This document shows positions 17,301 to 25,484 of a stretch of DNA of 64,000 nt, one piece after another (position 1 is the stretch's first letter; the number at the start of each line of letters is the position of its first letter). Both the position numbers and the translations under genes were made by a program. Origin of the DNA: Pseudomonas sp. DNDY-54 (GTDB lineage: Bacteria > Pseudomonadota > Gammaproteobacteria > Pseudomonadales > Pseudomonadaceae); the NCBI RefSeq assembly GCF_019880365.1, contig NZ_CP082271.1, forward strand, positions 2,046,001 through 2,110,000, in the 5' to 3' direction. The notes beneath the pieces are model-generated. The model made no database searches. It worked only from the letters and a program-made list of their open reading frames with translations, and had not been told where the DNA came from.

Positions 17301-18381
17301 GAAAGTTCAGCAAAGCCACTTCTTCGCTGCTCAGCCATTTACGCTTTCGTGCCCTTGGCAACGTGGCAAGCTCGCCCGAAGTGAAAGCCTCAAGCACGTC
17401 CGGATGGATGTAGCACTGGCGACACACCGCGGGGGTATTGCCGAGCTGCCGGGACACTTCCTTTACTGTTTCGACGACGTTGTGGCGCGCAGTTGACTCC
17501 GGTTGATGTTCACGCTTGCGCAAATAATCCAGCGCCAGGGCACTGCCTGCCCAGGTCCGGTAATCCTTGGCCGTGAAGTCGCCACCTGTCATCTGTTGGA
17601 TGAACAGATTCACATCGCTGGAGCTCACCGGATGGCGTACGCCGTCGTCGTCCAGATACTGAAAGAGATGTTGCCCGGGCAGCTCCATACAGCGGCGCAT
17701 GATGCGCGCCAGGCGCTGATTTCTCAGCGTCACTTGATGATTCACACCACTCTTTCCCCGAAACTGAAAGCGGATCGCCGCACCCTGTACGGCCACGTGG
17801 CGAGTCCGAAGTGTGGTCAGCCCGTAGGAGCGGTTCTCCCGCGCATAACGTGAATTTCCAATTCGAATCAGTGTGGACTCGAGCAGTTGAACGACCAATG
17901 CCATGACTTTTTCGCGAGGCATTCCACGCAAGGCCAAATGCTTCTCCAGCCCTGCCCGTAACCTCGGCAGCGCTGCGCCGAAGGCGAGGATGCGCTCGTA
18001 CTTATTGCTGTCTCTAATTTCCCGCCAGCGCGCGTGGTAGCGGTATTGCTTGCGCCCCCGTGCATCACGCCCCGTGGCTTGCATATGACCCTGGGGATCG
18101 GGGCAAATCCACACATCCGTATAAGCTGGAGGGATGGCCAGTTTGTTTATGCGCGTGATTTCCGCTGCGTCCCTGATGCGTTCACCGGTGGGCAGAAAGT
18201 AGGCGTACTTGCCTCTCAATAGGCGTCGACTGATACCGGGGCTGCGGTCATCGACGTAATGCAAGTCAGGTGGGAGAGGTGGGCAGAACGCCGTACCCGT
18301 ATCAGCGCGCTCATCGGCCGGTACCGGTCGAACACCCTCTGCCAACGGTGGAGGAGCTTCACTGCTTTGGTCAATCAGCAT
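17278..18381 (-). CDS. DNA topoisomerase IB
   Basis: This 367-residue type IB topoisomerase relaxes supercoils by nicking one strand with a tyrosine. The N-terminal DNA-clamp half includes GKYAYFLPTGERIRD and YRYHARWREIRDSNKY. The catalytic half has the expected arginine-lysine-arginine residues (RIGNSRYARENRSYGLTTL, FQFRGKSGVNHQV) and the nucleophile Tyr324 in CRQCYIHP. These match the poxvirus-like bacterial enzymes. A GAGG site lies upstream of the ATG at 18381. The gene is at the end of a minus-strand group with a DUF421 protein and several tiny proteins, a combination I associate with stress-survival gene sets, which is an inference. Confidence 0.92.
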   Translation of the reverse strand: MLIDQSSEAPPPLAEGVRPVPADERADTGTAFCPPLPPDLHYVDDRSPGISRRLLRGKYAYFLPTGERIRDAAEITRINKLAIPPAYTDVWICPDPQGHMQATGRDARGRKQYRYHARWREIRDSNKYERILAFGAALPRLRAGLEKHLALRGMPREKVMALVVQLLESTLIRIGNSRYARENRSYGLTTLRTRHVAVQGAAIRFQFRGKSGVNHQVTLRNQRLARIMRRCMELPGQHLFQYLDDDGVRHPVSSSDVNLFIQQMTGGDFTAKDYRTWAGSALALDYLRKREHQPESTARHNVVETVKEVSRQLGNTPAVCRQCYIHPDVLEAFTSGELATLPRARKRKWLSSEEVALLNFLTARNCT

Positions 18382-18487
18382 CTAAAACACCTCGTGAACC
18401 GCCGTCTGACGCTGCGCAGCATGGCTGCGCAGGCGACATGTCCTGCTTCCTCCAGTCGAGGTTCCGAGCAGGCGGGACGGACTGCTG

Positions 18488-18652
18488 TCAGTTCTCGCTC
18501 TCTGGGTTATTGCGCATCAGCAGTCGTATCGCGGCGACGAGCTCATCGATCGCCTCCCGGTAGATGGCTGGGTCAGCCTTGGTTTCAGCGCTGTCCGCAA
18601 GCTTTCGTGCAGTGTCCAGATGGTCATTTATCGAGGAATAGTCGCCAATCAT
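18488..18652 (-). CDS. Very small hypothetical protein (54 residues)
   Basis: From the ATG at 18652, preceded by AGGAG seven bases upstream, this encodes 54 residues (MIGDYSSINDHLDTARK and onward). The product looks like a helical hairpin with heptad-like alanines (KLADSAETKADPAIYREAIDELVAAIRLLMRNN). The strong ribosome site is the main evidence that it is real. A longer open frame to 18790 overlaps the DUF421 gene and lacks a ribosome site. The function is unknown. Confidence 0.6.
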   Translation of the reverse strand: MIGDYSSINDHLDTARKLADSAETKADPAIYREAIDELVAAIRLLMRNNPESEN

Positions 18653-18753
18653 GTGATCGCTCCTGATTTCAGAATGAAAGGGCAGCACGGTTGGTTCTGC
18701 GCTGCCGTCTCTATACATGACCGACGCAAGCGGAGGGGGTTCGCGCCGCCCGA

Positions 18754-19446
18754 TCAGTGCAAACGTGGATTCTTCAACGCGGTGGTCCATTGGTCGTTGC
18801 TGCAGCGCGGACAGGTCGCCTGTTGCTGCGCTTCGATGATGTGCGGATATCCGCAGCGTGTGCAGGCGTACAGACTGGAAACGGGTACATGACGATACGT
18901 CGGGCGATACTCCTGCGGCAGCACGGAGAGCCCCGGGCGTACCGATTCGGCATCGTTGAAATAGAGGCTAACGTCGCCGTCGGTCTCAAGAATGCCCAGA
19001 CGGACCTGGCCCAGGTGTTCGACGCCGCGCTGGCGCAGCTCCATGAAGAACTCATCAGAAGAAATATTCAGCCGTTCCAGGCTGTTCAGCTCGTACAGCC
19101 CATCCTTGATGATGGTCACCGGCTTGCCTTCCAGCCAGTTTGAGAAGCGCTCGCTGCGCGTCATCCCCCATACCGTTAGCCTGTAGAGCAATAACAGTGT
19201 GGCGAAAACCGCGGCTACCGGTAACAGCGGCACATCCTCATAGAACGATACGTCGCCGGCGGCGGACCCTAGAGTCAGAATGACCACCATCTCGAACAAC
19301 GACAGTTGCCGAATCCCGCGACGTCCGCTGACTTTGAGAAATAGGAAAACCGCAACGAAGGCGAAGAGCGCACGAAGCGCCACTTCGGCCAGAAACAGCA
19401 GCGGAAAATCATCCAGCAGCATCCGCTGCATATCGAACGGTGCCAT
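18754..19446 (-). CDS. DUF421 (YetF-like) membrane protein with C-terminal zinc ribbon
   Basis: From ATG 19446 (GAGG upstream) this encodes 230 residues. The N-terminal half has three membrane segments (residues about 15-95) followed by the cytosolic DUF421 domain with its typical GKPVTIIKDGLYE, the loop ISSDEFFMELRQRGVEHLGQV and LETDGDVSLYF. The last 35 residues add something unusual: CTRCGYPH and CPRCSNDQW, two CxxC pairs that should bind zinc as a rubredoxin-like ribbon. Canonical YetF proteins lack this tail. It is in a minus-strand operon behind two small genes (gaps of 25 and 22 bases). The function is unknown. Confidence 0.83.
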   Translation of the reverse strand: MAPFDMQRMLLDDFPLLFLAEVALRALFAFVAVFLFLKVSGRRGIRQLSLFEMVVILTLGSAAGDVSFYEDVPLLPVAAVFATLLLLYRLTVWGMTRSERFSNWLEGKPVTIIKDGLYELNSLERLNISSDEFFMELRQRGVEHLGQVRLGILETDGDVSLYFNDAESVRPGLSVLPQEYRPTYRHVPVSSLYACTRCGYPHIIEAQQQATCPRCSNDQWTTALKNPRLH

Positions 19447-19471
19447 TAAATGCCTCGACGACAGGGGCGAT

Positions 19472-19759
19472 TCACTCGCGGATTCCAGGCTGTGCGGGCA
19501 TCGACCAAGGGCTGAGCAGCAGCCCATCCTTGCTGAGCTCTAGCCGCGCGCTCTCAAGCAGACCTGCCAGATGAACAGGGTTGGTGTACTGGGACCGAGC
19601 GATATGAGAAATCGAAAGCAGTTCATCTCCGGTCTCGTTGACCACCTTGAGCGAAAAGCTTGCGTCGTCTGTATCGGCGTTGGCCGTGGCATGGCAGGGC
19701 AGGAAGGCCATCTCGCTGATCCGCATGGCTTCATCGAGTTCAAGACGTTGGGCTGTCAT
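19472..19759 (-). CDS. Small hypothetical protein, paralogue of 20230-20499
   Basis: This 95-residue soluble protein starts at ATG 19759 with GGAG seven bases upstream. It is clearly paralogous to the product of 20230-20499: both have a Y-[ST]-[ND]-P-V-x-L core and a closing LxPWxMP (SPWSMP here, APWHMP there), with similar spacing throughout. The family looks Pseudomonas-specific, perhaps DUF3509-like, though I am not certain. It lies between a 93-residue unknown protein and the DUF421 gene on one transcript. Confidence 0.68.
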   Translation of the reverse strand: MTAQRLELDEAMRISEMAFLPCHATANADTDDASFSLKVVNETGDELLSISHIARSQYTNPVHLAGLLESARLELSKDGLLLSPWSMPAQPGIRE

Positions 19760-19781
19760 GATTTACTCCGGTGGCGATTTT

Positions 19782-20063
19782 TCATTCTGCAGGGGCGACA
19801 TCGAAAACGAGCTCTATGCCATCGCCGCTGCCATCTCCTACGACCGAGCCCGCCACTGGCCTGGGCGTCACCTGGCGACCCTTGTAGAAATCGCTCAGAC
19901 GCTGCTGCGCCACCTCACAGACATGGTTGATCAGCCCGGTAAATTGAGTATCGCGAGGGATAATGAATTTAAGCGTAATGCAATGGCGCTCGGGACCTTC
20001 CGGCAGGTCGGCAAGGCCACTGCTGTGCCACTGATCATTGACGTAGGCTACTGCACCTTTCAT
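19782..20063 (-). CDS. Small hypothetical protein
   Basis: From ATG 20063, with GAGGAGC at a good distance, this encodes 93 residues. The composition is mixed and soluble, with ITLKFIIPRDTQFTGLINHVCEVAQQRL as the most regular stretch and an acidic C-terminus (DGIELVFDVAPAE). I recognise no family. A seven-residue longer start at 20084 is less likely. Gap to the next gene (19759) is 22 bases, so it heads the operon that ends with the DUF421 gene. Confidence 0.62.
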   Translation of the reverse strand: MKGAVAYVNDQWHSSGLADLPEGPERHCITLKFIIPRDTQFTGLINHVCEVAQQRLSDFYKGRQVTPRPVAGSVVGDGSGDGIELVFDVAPAE

Positions 20064-20174
20064 TGCTCGCTCCTCATGATTCACATATTGCTGGGACCGT
20101 GAAACAAGCGAATGGATCAGTCGAGTAAGCGGAACCGTGAAAGGGCCGAACGACAGTGCAATAAATCAGAGCAA

Positions 20175-20210
20175 TCAAAAAAGGCCCTGTGCTTCCGCAT
20201 TAGGGCCTTT
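20175..20210 (-). terminator. Rho-independent terminator of the 20230-20499 gene
   Basis: On the minus strand, stem AAAGGCCCT / AGGGCCTTT (20180-20188 and 20202-20210) with a 13-base loop is followed by TTTTTTGATT. It lies 20 bases after the stop at 20230. Confidence 0.8.
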
Positions 20211-20229
20211 GGTAATTCGGAATCGTCTC

Positions 20230-20499
20230 TTACTCGGGCATATGCCACGGCGCAAGGTTCACGCCCTGGCGGCTTAAATCGGCGCGGGCCTGCTCGAGCG
20301 ATTGGCCAAGTTTGACCGGGTCGGAATAGACGCTGCTGGCCAGCTTGCAATGACCGACAGCGCGAGACTCGCTGCGGTCCACGACTGTGATGCTGAGTTC
20401 GCCGTTGCCTTCGAGCATGGTCCAGGCGACGCACTGGAACGGCTTGAACGCGCGGTCAGTGATGAGAAGGGCGTCGTTGAAACGAAGGGGGCTATTCAT
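20230..20499 (-). CDS. Small hypothetical protein, paralogue of 19472-19759
   Basis: From ATG 20499 this encodes 89 residues starting MNSPLRFNDALLITDRAF. The end, LAPWHMP, and the internal YSDPVKLGQSLEQARADLSRQG match the protein at 19472-19759, so one arose by duplication. It has its own terminator just downstream and so forms a single-gene unit. No cofactor or membrane motif is visible. The function is unknown. Confidence 0.68.
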   Translation of the reverse strand: MNSPLRFNDALLITDRAFKPFQCVAWTMLEGNGELSITVVDRSESRAVGHCKLASSVYSDPVKLGQSLEQARADLSRQGVNLAPWHMPE

Positions 20500-20809
20500 T
20501 AGGGCGTGTCTCTCTGTGTGATAACCAAGATCGGATGAGCCTCGCCGCAGGCTGCTGGCGTCGGCCTTACATATCCATTGATGTACACAGAGGACTGATA
20601 AGTCACATCGAGAGTTCGTAGTTGTGGATGATTTATGCAATTAGCCGAAAGTCTAGGATTAGTTACGGGGATCCAGCTCGGCTTAGCCCTTTCACTAAGC
20701 CTTTGATTTAACGCCTTTCTTTCCCAATAAGCGTCGAATATCAGGGTTGGCTCAACTGCCAAAGACAGCGACCCCTGTGGCGAAAAGACGCAACGTCCGA
20801 ACAAGAAAA
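20500..20809. other. Intergenic region of lower GC with a terminator-like hairpin
   Basis: No gene is supported here; the one open frame (20499-20804, minus) has no ribosome site and no recognisable product. A perfect 7-base stem GGCTTAG / CTAAGCC (20680-20686 and 20695-20701) is followed on the plus strand by TTTGATTT, as if ending a short RNA. The region looks less GC-rich than its neighbours. Confidence 0.4.
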
Positions 20810-20839
20810 AAAGGCCAGCCTCCGTGTGGAGGCTGGCCT
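20810..20839 (-). terminator. Rho-independent terminator of the chemoreceptor gene
   Basis: A 13-base perfect stem, AAGGCCAGCCTCC and its complement, with a four-base loop, is followed on the minus strand by TTTTTTTTCTTG. It lies 38 bases beyond the stop at 20878. Confidence 0.9.
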
Positions 20840-20877
20840 TCTTGTATACAGAGCGGGCGACTTTTGCGCCTGTCTGG

Positions 20878-22512
20878 TTAGACCTTGAACTGTTTGAGCA
20901 GGCGATTCAGTTGCTCTGCCAGCTCACCAAGCTGCTTGCCCGCCGCACTCGACTGCTCAGCGGCACGGGTGCTTTCGTGGGCCAGCCCAGCCGCCTGCGT
21001 GACGTTCTGGTTGATGTCTTCGACGACATGAGTCTGCTGCAGAGTAGCGCTTGCAATCGAAGCATTGAGCCCGGAAAGGTTGCGCAGTGATTGAGCGATC
21101 TGGCCTAGACTCTCGCCGGCTTGGCTGGCCTGCTCGACGGTGGCCTGAGAGGCACGGTTGCTCTCCATGATCACAGTCACGGCTGCACCGGAATTTTTCT
21201 GTAGCCGCTCGATCATGGTGTGGATCTCTGCGGTCGAGGTCTGGGTACGCTGTGCAAGCAGCCGAACCTCGTCAGCCACTACGGCAAAGCCTCGGCCCTG
21301 CTCACCGGCACGAGCCGCCTCGATCGCGGCGTTCAACGCCAGCAGGTTGGTCTGATCGGCAATCGAGCCGATCACTTCCAGTACCGATCCGATCTTGGTG
21401 GTCTCATCGGCGAGCGATTGAATAACCCCAACCGCCTCGCCAATGGTGGTCGACAGTTGATCGATCTGTTGCAGGCTGGCTTCGATATTGTGCTGTCCGC
21501 GACCGGCCTGCCTCTCTGCTTCGCCGACCTCGGTAGAGGCATGCTCGGCATTCTTTGCGACTTCCTGAACCGCATAGGTCACTTCGTTTATCGCTGTCGC
21601 GACAAGCTCCATCTGTTGCGATTGCTGCTGGCTCTGGGTATGCGCCAGGCTGGCGAGCCCGCCGAGGGAGGTTGAGGAGTGCTCCAGTGAGCCAGCTGTT
21701 TCCAGCAAATGGGCAACGACCGTCCGTAATTTCTGCGTGAAGGTGTTGAAGTCGCGGCCGAGCGTCGTCAGTTCGTCATTGCCGGATACATCGAGGCTTC
21801 TGGTGAGATCGGCTTCGCCGCTCGCGATATTCGCCATCGCCTGCATCGAACGGCGGAGCGGCTGGGTAATGCTGCGGATGAGAATAGCGACCAGAACCGC
21901 CATCAACGCGGCGATTGCAAGCCCAATGAGCGAGAAGCGCACGAGATAGTTCTGAAACTCGGCTTCCACATCGTCGACGTAGATGCCAGACCCGATGATC
22001 CAGCCCCACGGCTTGAACAGCTCGACGTAGGAGATCTTCGGCACCGGGTCCTTCTCGCCGGGTTTCGCCCATTGATAATCCACCAGGCCGGCCCCGTTAA
22101 GCTGGGCTACCTTGACCATTTCGTTGAACAGGGCCTTGCCGTTCGGATCTTTCACCTTGGATAGATCCTGCCCCTCGAGTTCGGGTTTCATGGGATGCAT
22201 GACCATGACCGGGTGCATATCGTTGATCCAGAAATAATCGTTCTGCCCGTAGCGGATCAGGCGAATCTGGTCCATCGCCGCGCGTTGTGCCTCGGCGGTG
22301 CTCAGGCTTCCGTTGGCTTCGAGCTGCTGGTAGTAGGTGAGCACGCCGCGCGCCGTTTCGACGATGTTCTGGGTCATGACCTGTTTACCTTTGTACAGGT
22401 CCGTCCGGACCTGCTGGATCATCAGCAAGCCGAGAACAAAGAGCATGACAACTGCAACCAGCGGAATCAGCCAGAGGCGTTTGCTAATCGGGAAATTTCG
22501 TAGCAGATTCAT
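20878..22512 (-). CDS. Methyl-accepting chemotaxis protein with single Cache domain
   Basis: This 544-residue chemoreceptor has two membrane segments (about residues 12-34 and 190-212) that flank a periplasmic sCache_2 domain containing YYQQLEANGSLS, QNDYFWINDMHPVMVMHPMKPELEG and GWIIGSGIYVDDVE. A HAMP region follows (ITQPLRRSMQAMANIASGE), then a signalling domain with the conserved hairpin GEQGRGFAVVADEVRLLAQR. The methylation helices lie on either side. The Cache type resembles that of Pseudomonas organic-acid receptors, but the ligand cannot be read here. AGGAG lies about twelve bases before the ATG. The gene has its own terminator and no chemotaxis neighbours. Confidence 0.93.
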   Translation of the reverse strand: MNLLRNFPISKRLWLIPLVAVVMLFVLGLLMIQQVRTDLYKGKQVMTQNIVETARGVLTYYQQLEANGSLSTAEAQRAAMDQIRLIRYGQNDYFWINDMHPVMVMHPMKPELEGQDLSKVKDPNGKALFNEMVKVAQLNGAGLVDYQWAKPGEKDPVPKISYVELFKPWGWIIGSGIYVDDVEAEFQNYLVRFSLIGLAIAALMAVLVAILIRSITQPLRRSMQAMANIASGEADLTRSLDVSGNDELTTLGRDFNTFTQKLRTVVAHLLETAGSLEHSSTSLGGLASLAHTQSQQQSQQMELVATAINEVTYAVQEVAKNAEHASTEVGEAERQAGRGQHNIEASLQQIDQLSTTIGEAVGVIQSLADETTKIGSVLEVIGSIADQTNLLALNAAIEAARAGEQGRGFAVVADEVRLLAQRTQTSTAEIHTMIERLQKNSGAAVTVIMESNRASQATVEQASQAGESLGQIAQSLRNLSGLNASIASATLQQTHVVEDINQNVTQAAGLAHESTRAAEQSSAAGKQLGELAEQLNRLLKQFKV

Positions 22513-22718
22513 AAGTTTGTGTGCTCCTGTTAAGGCTACTTCTTCGTTATTATTTGAATCGAATGGAGCGCGGCGACTGGACCATCTACCGAAAGTAGGT
22601 ACGGCGGTGGTTGATTGTCATGGCTCATCAGATAGCGTTTCGGCTGCTATCGATAAAAGATGAGGGTCGTACACGTCTGCCAGTGAATTTAATCGTGTCG
22701 ATCGAGTCAGAACAGCGC

Positions 22719-22734
22719 TCAGATGGCTATCTGA
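22719..22734. promoter_or_regulatory. Perfect 16-base palindrome upstream of uppP
   Basis: TCAGAT-GGCT-ATCTGA lies 59 bases upstream of the uppP start, in the gap divergent from the chemoreceptor. A second inverted repeat, GATAGC-N9-GCTATC, lies at 22631-22651. Either could be an operator; the regulator is unknown. Confidence 0.35.
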
Positions 22735-22792
22735 CATATACCTTCGTCGCATACATCAGGCGCGGTGACCTGCACCGTTATTGAGGAACTGG

Positions 22793-23623
22793 ATGGACCT
22801 TTGGATTGCCTTTCAGGCGTTGCTTCTCGGGGTGGTGGAAGGCATCACGGAATTTCTGCCCATATCAAGCACTGGGCACCAGATCATCGTTGCTGATCTG
22901 ATCGGGTTTGGCGGCGAGCGGGCATTGGCGTTCAACATCATCATCCAGCTCGGCGCGATCCTCGCGGTTGTTTGGGAATACCGCCGCAAGATTATTGATG
23001 TGGTGGTGGGGCTGCCTAAAGAGCCGCAGGCTCAGAAGTTCACGGCAAATTTGCTGGTAGCGTTTTTGCCAGCCGTCGTGCTGGGCGTGACCTTTGCGGA
23101 TCTGATTCACGAATACCTGTTCAACCCGATCACCGTAGCTACCGCCTTGGTCATCGGCGGCGTGGTCATGCTGTGGGCGGAAAAGCGCAATCATGATATC
23201 CAGGCTGAAACGGTTGACGATATGCACTGGACACAGGCGCTCAAGGTCGGCTTTGCTCAGTGCCTGGCGCTTATCCCCGGCACGTCACGTTCCGGCGCGA
23301 CAATCATCGGTGGGTTACTGTTCGGCTTATCGCGTAAAGCGGCTACCGAGTTTTCCTTCTTTCTGGCCATGCCGACCATGGTTGGTGCTGCGGTTTATTC
23401 CGGTTACAAGTACCGGGACCTTTTCCAGCCCGCTGACTTGCCGATTTTTGCGATTGGCTTCGTCACGTCGTTCATTTTTGCCATGCTTGCCGTAAGGGCC
23501 TTGCTGAAATTTATAGGCAACCATAGCTACGCGGCATTTGCCTGGTACCGCATCATCTTCGGGATCATCATCCTCGCTACTTGGCAGTTCAGCCTGATCG
23601 ACTGGAGTACCGCGGCGGGCTGA
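22793..23623 (+). CDS. uppP: Undecaprenyl-diphosphatase (BacA/UppP)
   Basis: This 276-residue integral membrane phosphatase recycles undecaprenyl pyrophosphate to the lipid carrier used in peptidoglycan and polysaccharide synthesis. The ATG at 22793 has GAGGAAC just upstream. Both catalytic motifs are present: the EGITEFLPISSTGH block (residues 17-30) and PGTSRSG near residue 165. About eight hydrophobic segments follow the family pattern. The epoxide-hydrolase-like gene begins 33 bases after its stop on the same strand. Confidence 0.95.
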   Translation: MDLWIAFQALLLGVVEGITEFLPISSTGHQIIVADLIGFGGERALAFNIIIQLGAILAVVWEYRRKIIDVVVGLPKEPQAQKFTANLLVAFLPAVVLGVTFADLIHEYLFNPITVATALVIGGVVMLWAEKRNHDIQAETVDDMHWTQALKVGFAQCLALIPGTSRSGATIIGGLLFGLSRKAATEFSFFLAMPTMVGAAVYSGYKYRDLFQPADLPIFAIGFVTSFIFAMLAVRALLKFIGNHSYAAFAWYRIIFGIIILATWQFSLIDWSTAAG

Positions 23624-23656
23624 ACACACTGTAAGCAGATGGTTGAGGAGCGCACC

Positions 23657-24625
23657 GTGCAACCAGCCGAACACCGACTCTTATCTGTCAACGGCATCAC
23701 TCTCAGTATTCATTGCGCCGGCCCTGAGCAAGGGCCTGTTGTGTGGTTGCTGCACGGCTTCCCGGAAAGTTGGTACTCATGGCGCCACCAAATGCGGGCA
23801 CTGGCCGAGGAGGGCTATCGTGTGGTGGTGCCGGAGATGCGCGGCTATGGACAAAGCAGCGCGCCGGAAGATGTTGCCAGCTATGACCTGATAACCGTAT
23901 GCGGTGATATCCAGGGAGCAATGGACCTGCTTGGGCACGATTCGGTAGCGGTGGTGGGGCACGATTGGGGCGCGCCTGTCGCCTGGCATCTGGCGCTGCT
24001 TGAGCCGGAGCGAGTCAAGGCGGTCGCGGCCATGGCCGTTCCCTACGGAGGACGTCCGAAGAAACCTGCAATCGAGATTATTCGTAGTCAGTTTGCGGAT
24101 CGCTTCAACTACATCCTCTACTTTCAGCAACCGGGTCTCGCCGAGGCTGAGCTGGATCAGGACATTCCGCGTACCTTGCGGCTGATGATGCATAACACCT
24201 CGGCAGCGGTTCCGAAGAACTTCTTCCTGCAAGAAAAACCGGTCGGTAGCACGCTTCAGCAGGGCATGGTGGACCCGCGTTCACCGCCGAGCTGGTGCAG
24301 TCCGGAAGCCTTTTCCGTTTATGTCGCGACGTTCGAGGGGCGAGGGTTCCGTGGCGCGCTCAACTGGTACCGGAATTTCGAACGCACCTGGCAGCGAACA
24401 GCACCACTGGCCGAGCGAAAGGTCGAGCAGCCTGCGCTTTTTCTGCTCGGAGACAAAGATCCGGTAGGTACGTTGGAAGCGCATACGCTGAAGAAAATGC
24501 CCGAATGGGTACCCGATCTTGAGCAGCACCTGCTGATTGATTGCGGGCACTGGGTGCAGAGCGAGCAACCCGAGCGCGTCAGCGACCTGCTGCTGAGCTT
24601 CCTCAGGCGCCGATACGCGCGGTGA
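23657..24625 (+). CDS. Alpha/beta hydrolase, epoxide-hydrolase family
   Basis: From the GTG at 23657, with GAGGAG six bases upstream, this encodes 322 residues; an ATG at 23639 is possible but lacks a ribosome site. The fold is typical: oxyanion motif HGFPE, nucleophile Asp103 in GHDWGAP, an acidic residue in LLGDKDPV, and the catalytic histidine in CGHWVQSEQPE. The cap domain contains candidate ring-opening tyrosines in FNYILYF and GALNWYRNFE. An Asp nucleophile with HGFPE and two cap tyrosines favours epoxide hydrolase over haloalkane dehalogenase. The natural substrate is unknown. Confidence 0.87.
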   Translation: MQPAEHRLLSVNGITLSIHCAGPEQGPVVWLLHGFPESWYSWRHQMRALAEEGYRVVVPEMRGYGQSSAPEDVASYDLITVCGDIQGAMDLLGHDSVAVVGHDWGAPVAWHLALLEPERVKAVAAMAVPYGGRPKKPAIEIIRSQFADRFNYILYFQQPGLAEAELDQDIPRTLRLMMHNTSAAVPKNFFLQEKPVGSTLQQGMVDPRSPPSWCSPEAFSVYVATFEGRGFRGALNWYRNFERTWQRTAPLAERKVEQPALFLLGDKDPVGTLEAHTLKKMPEWVPDLEQHLLIDCGHWVQSEQPERVSDLLLSFLRRRYAR

Positions 24626-24693
24626 TGAGAAGGACGTGCTCGTAGGTAGCCAGGCAGGGCATTACAATCGGGCTTTGCCATCGGACGCCAGTC

Positions 24694-25401
24694 ATGGAGT
24701 TTCGCGGTCAGCTGAAAAGCTGGAACGATCAAAAGGGATTCGGCTTTATCAGCCCGGAGCAGGGGACAGAGGATATCTTCGCCCACATCTCGGCCATGCG
24801 TGGCGCTCGCCGGCCGGTGCAAGGCGATGACGTTCTGTATCAAAGTGAGCGCGACCCGGGAGGTCGCTTGCGTGCCACGCATATTCGGCTGGCTGGCGGG
24901 CTCTCCCTTGACGAGCCGGCTATTCGTGACAAACCGCACCAGTACGCCGCGGCGTCTGGTCAACGGAACAACGCACGGGCGCGCACCCAAGCCAAACAAC
25001 AGGCACAACGCAACTCGCCGATTCGGCAGCCACTGTTAAAGCTGCTGGCGCTTATTCTGCTGTGTTTGTTACCCGCGCTCGGCGTTCTCCGATTGGGCGG
25101 GCAGGGTAATCATTGGCCGCTCTTCGCCTATCTGCTTGGTAGCGTGTTGGCGTTCGGATTTTATATGCATGACAAACGCAGCGCGCTGCGTAGCGGTTGG
25201 CGAACGCCAGAAGCGCGCTTGCATCTGGTCGAGCTGCTCGGCGGCTGGCCCGGCGCCTTGATCGCTCAACAGGCGCTTCGACACAAGACACGCAAGCTGT
25301 CGTTCCAAATGGTGTTCTGGCTGATCGTTATCGCGCATCAGGTCGTGTGGCTTGACTATCTGTACATCCACCGTCTCTACCAACTGCTGCGTGTACTCTG
25401 A
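24694..25401 (+). CDS. Cold-shock domain / DUF1294 fusion protein
   Basis: This 235-residue protein begins with a cold-shock domain (residues 1-65), with the RNP motifs KGFGFIS and DIFAHIS. After a basic linker (ARTQAKQQAQRNSPIRQP) comes a DUF1294 domain with three or four membrane segments and the typical RLHLVELLGGWPGALIAQQ near residue 180. It is an RNA-binding domain anchored to the membrane. This fusion is known in Pseudomonas; its function is not settled. Confidence 0.88.
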   Translation: MEFRGQLKSWNDQKGFGFISPEQGTEDIFAHISAMRGARRPVQGDDVLYQSERDPGGRLRATHIRLAGGLSLDEPAIRDKPHQYAAASGQRNNARARTQAKQQAQRNSPIRQPLLKLLALILLCLLPALGVLRLGGQGNHWPLFAYLLGSVLAFGFYMHDKRSALRSGWRTPEARLHLVELLGGWPGALIAQQALRHKTRKLSFQMVFWLIVIAHQVVWLDYLYIHRLYQLLRVL

Positions 25402-25440
25402 GCGCACCAGAGGCTGATGGCTTTTCCGTCGATACAAAAA

Positions 25441-25464
25441 CGCCCCGCTTTGCGGGGCGTTTTT
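25441..25464. terminator. Bidirectional rho-independent terminator
   Basis: Stem CGCCCCGC / GCGGGGCG (25441-25448 and 25452-25459) with a three-base loop has A5 on the left and T5 on the right, so it serves both the plus-strand cold-shock/DUF1294 gene and the minus-strand ABC-F gene. Confidence 0.88.
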
Positions 25465-25484
25465 ATTTCTTACCGCGACAGCCG

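Noticed and set aside
20499..20804. A 101-codon minus-strand open frame before the paralogue gene
   Set aside because: It has no ribosome site, no family resemblance, and ends exactly where the small gene begins. I treat the region as non-coding.
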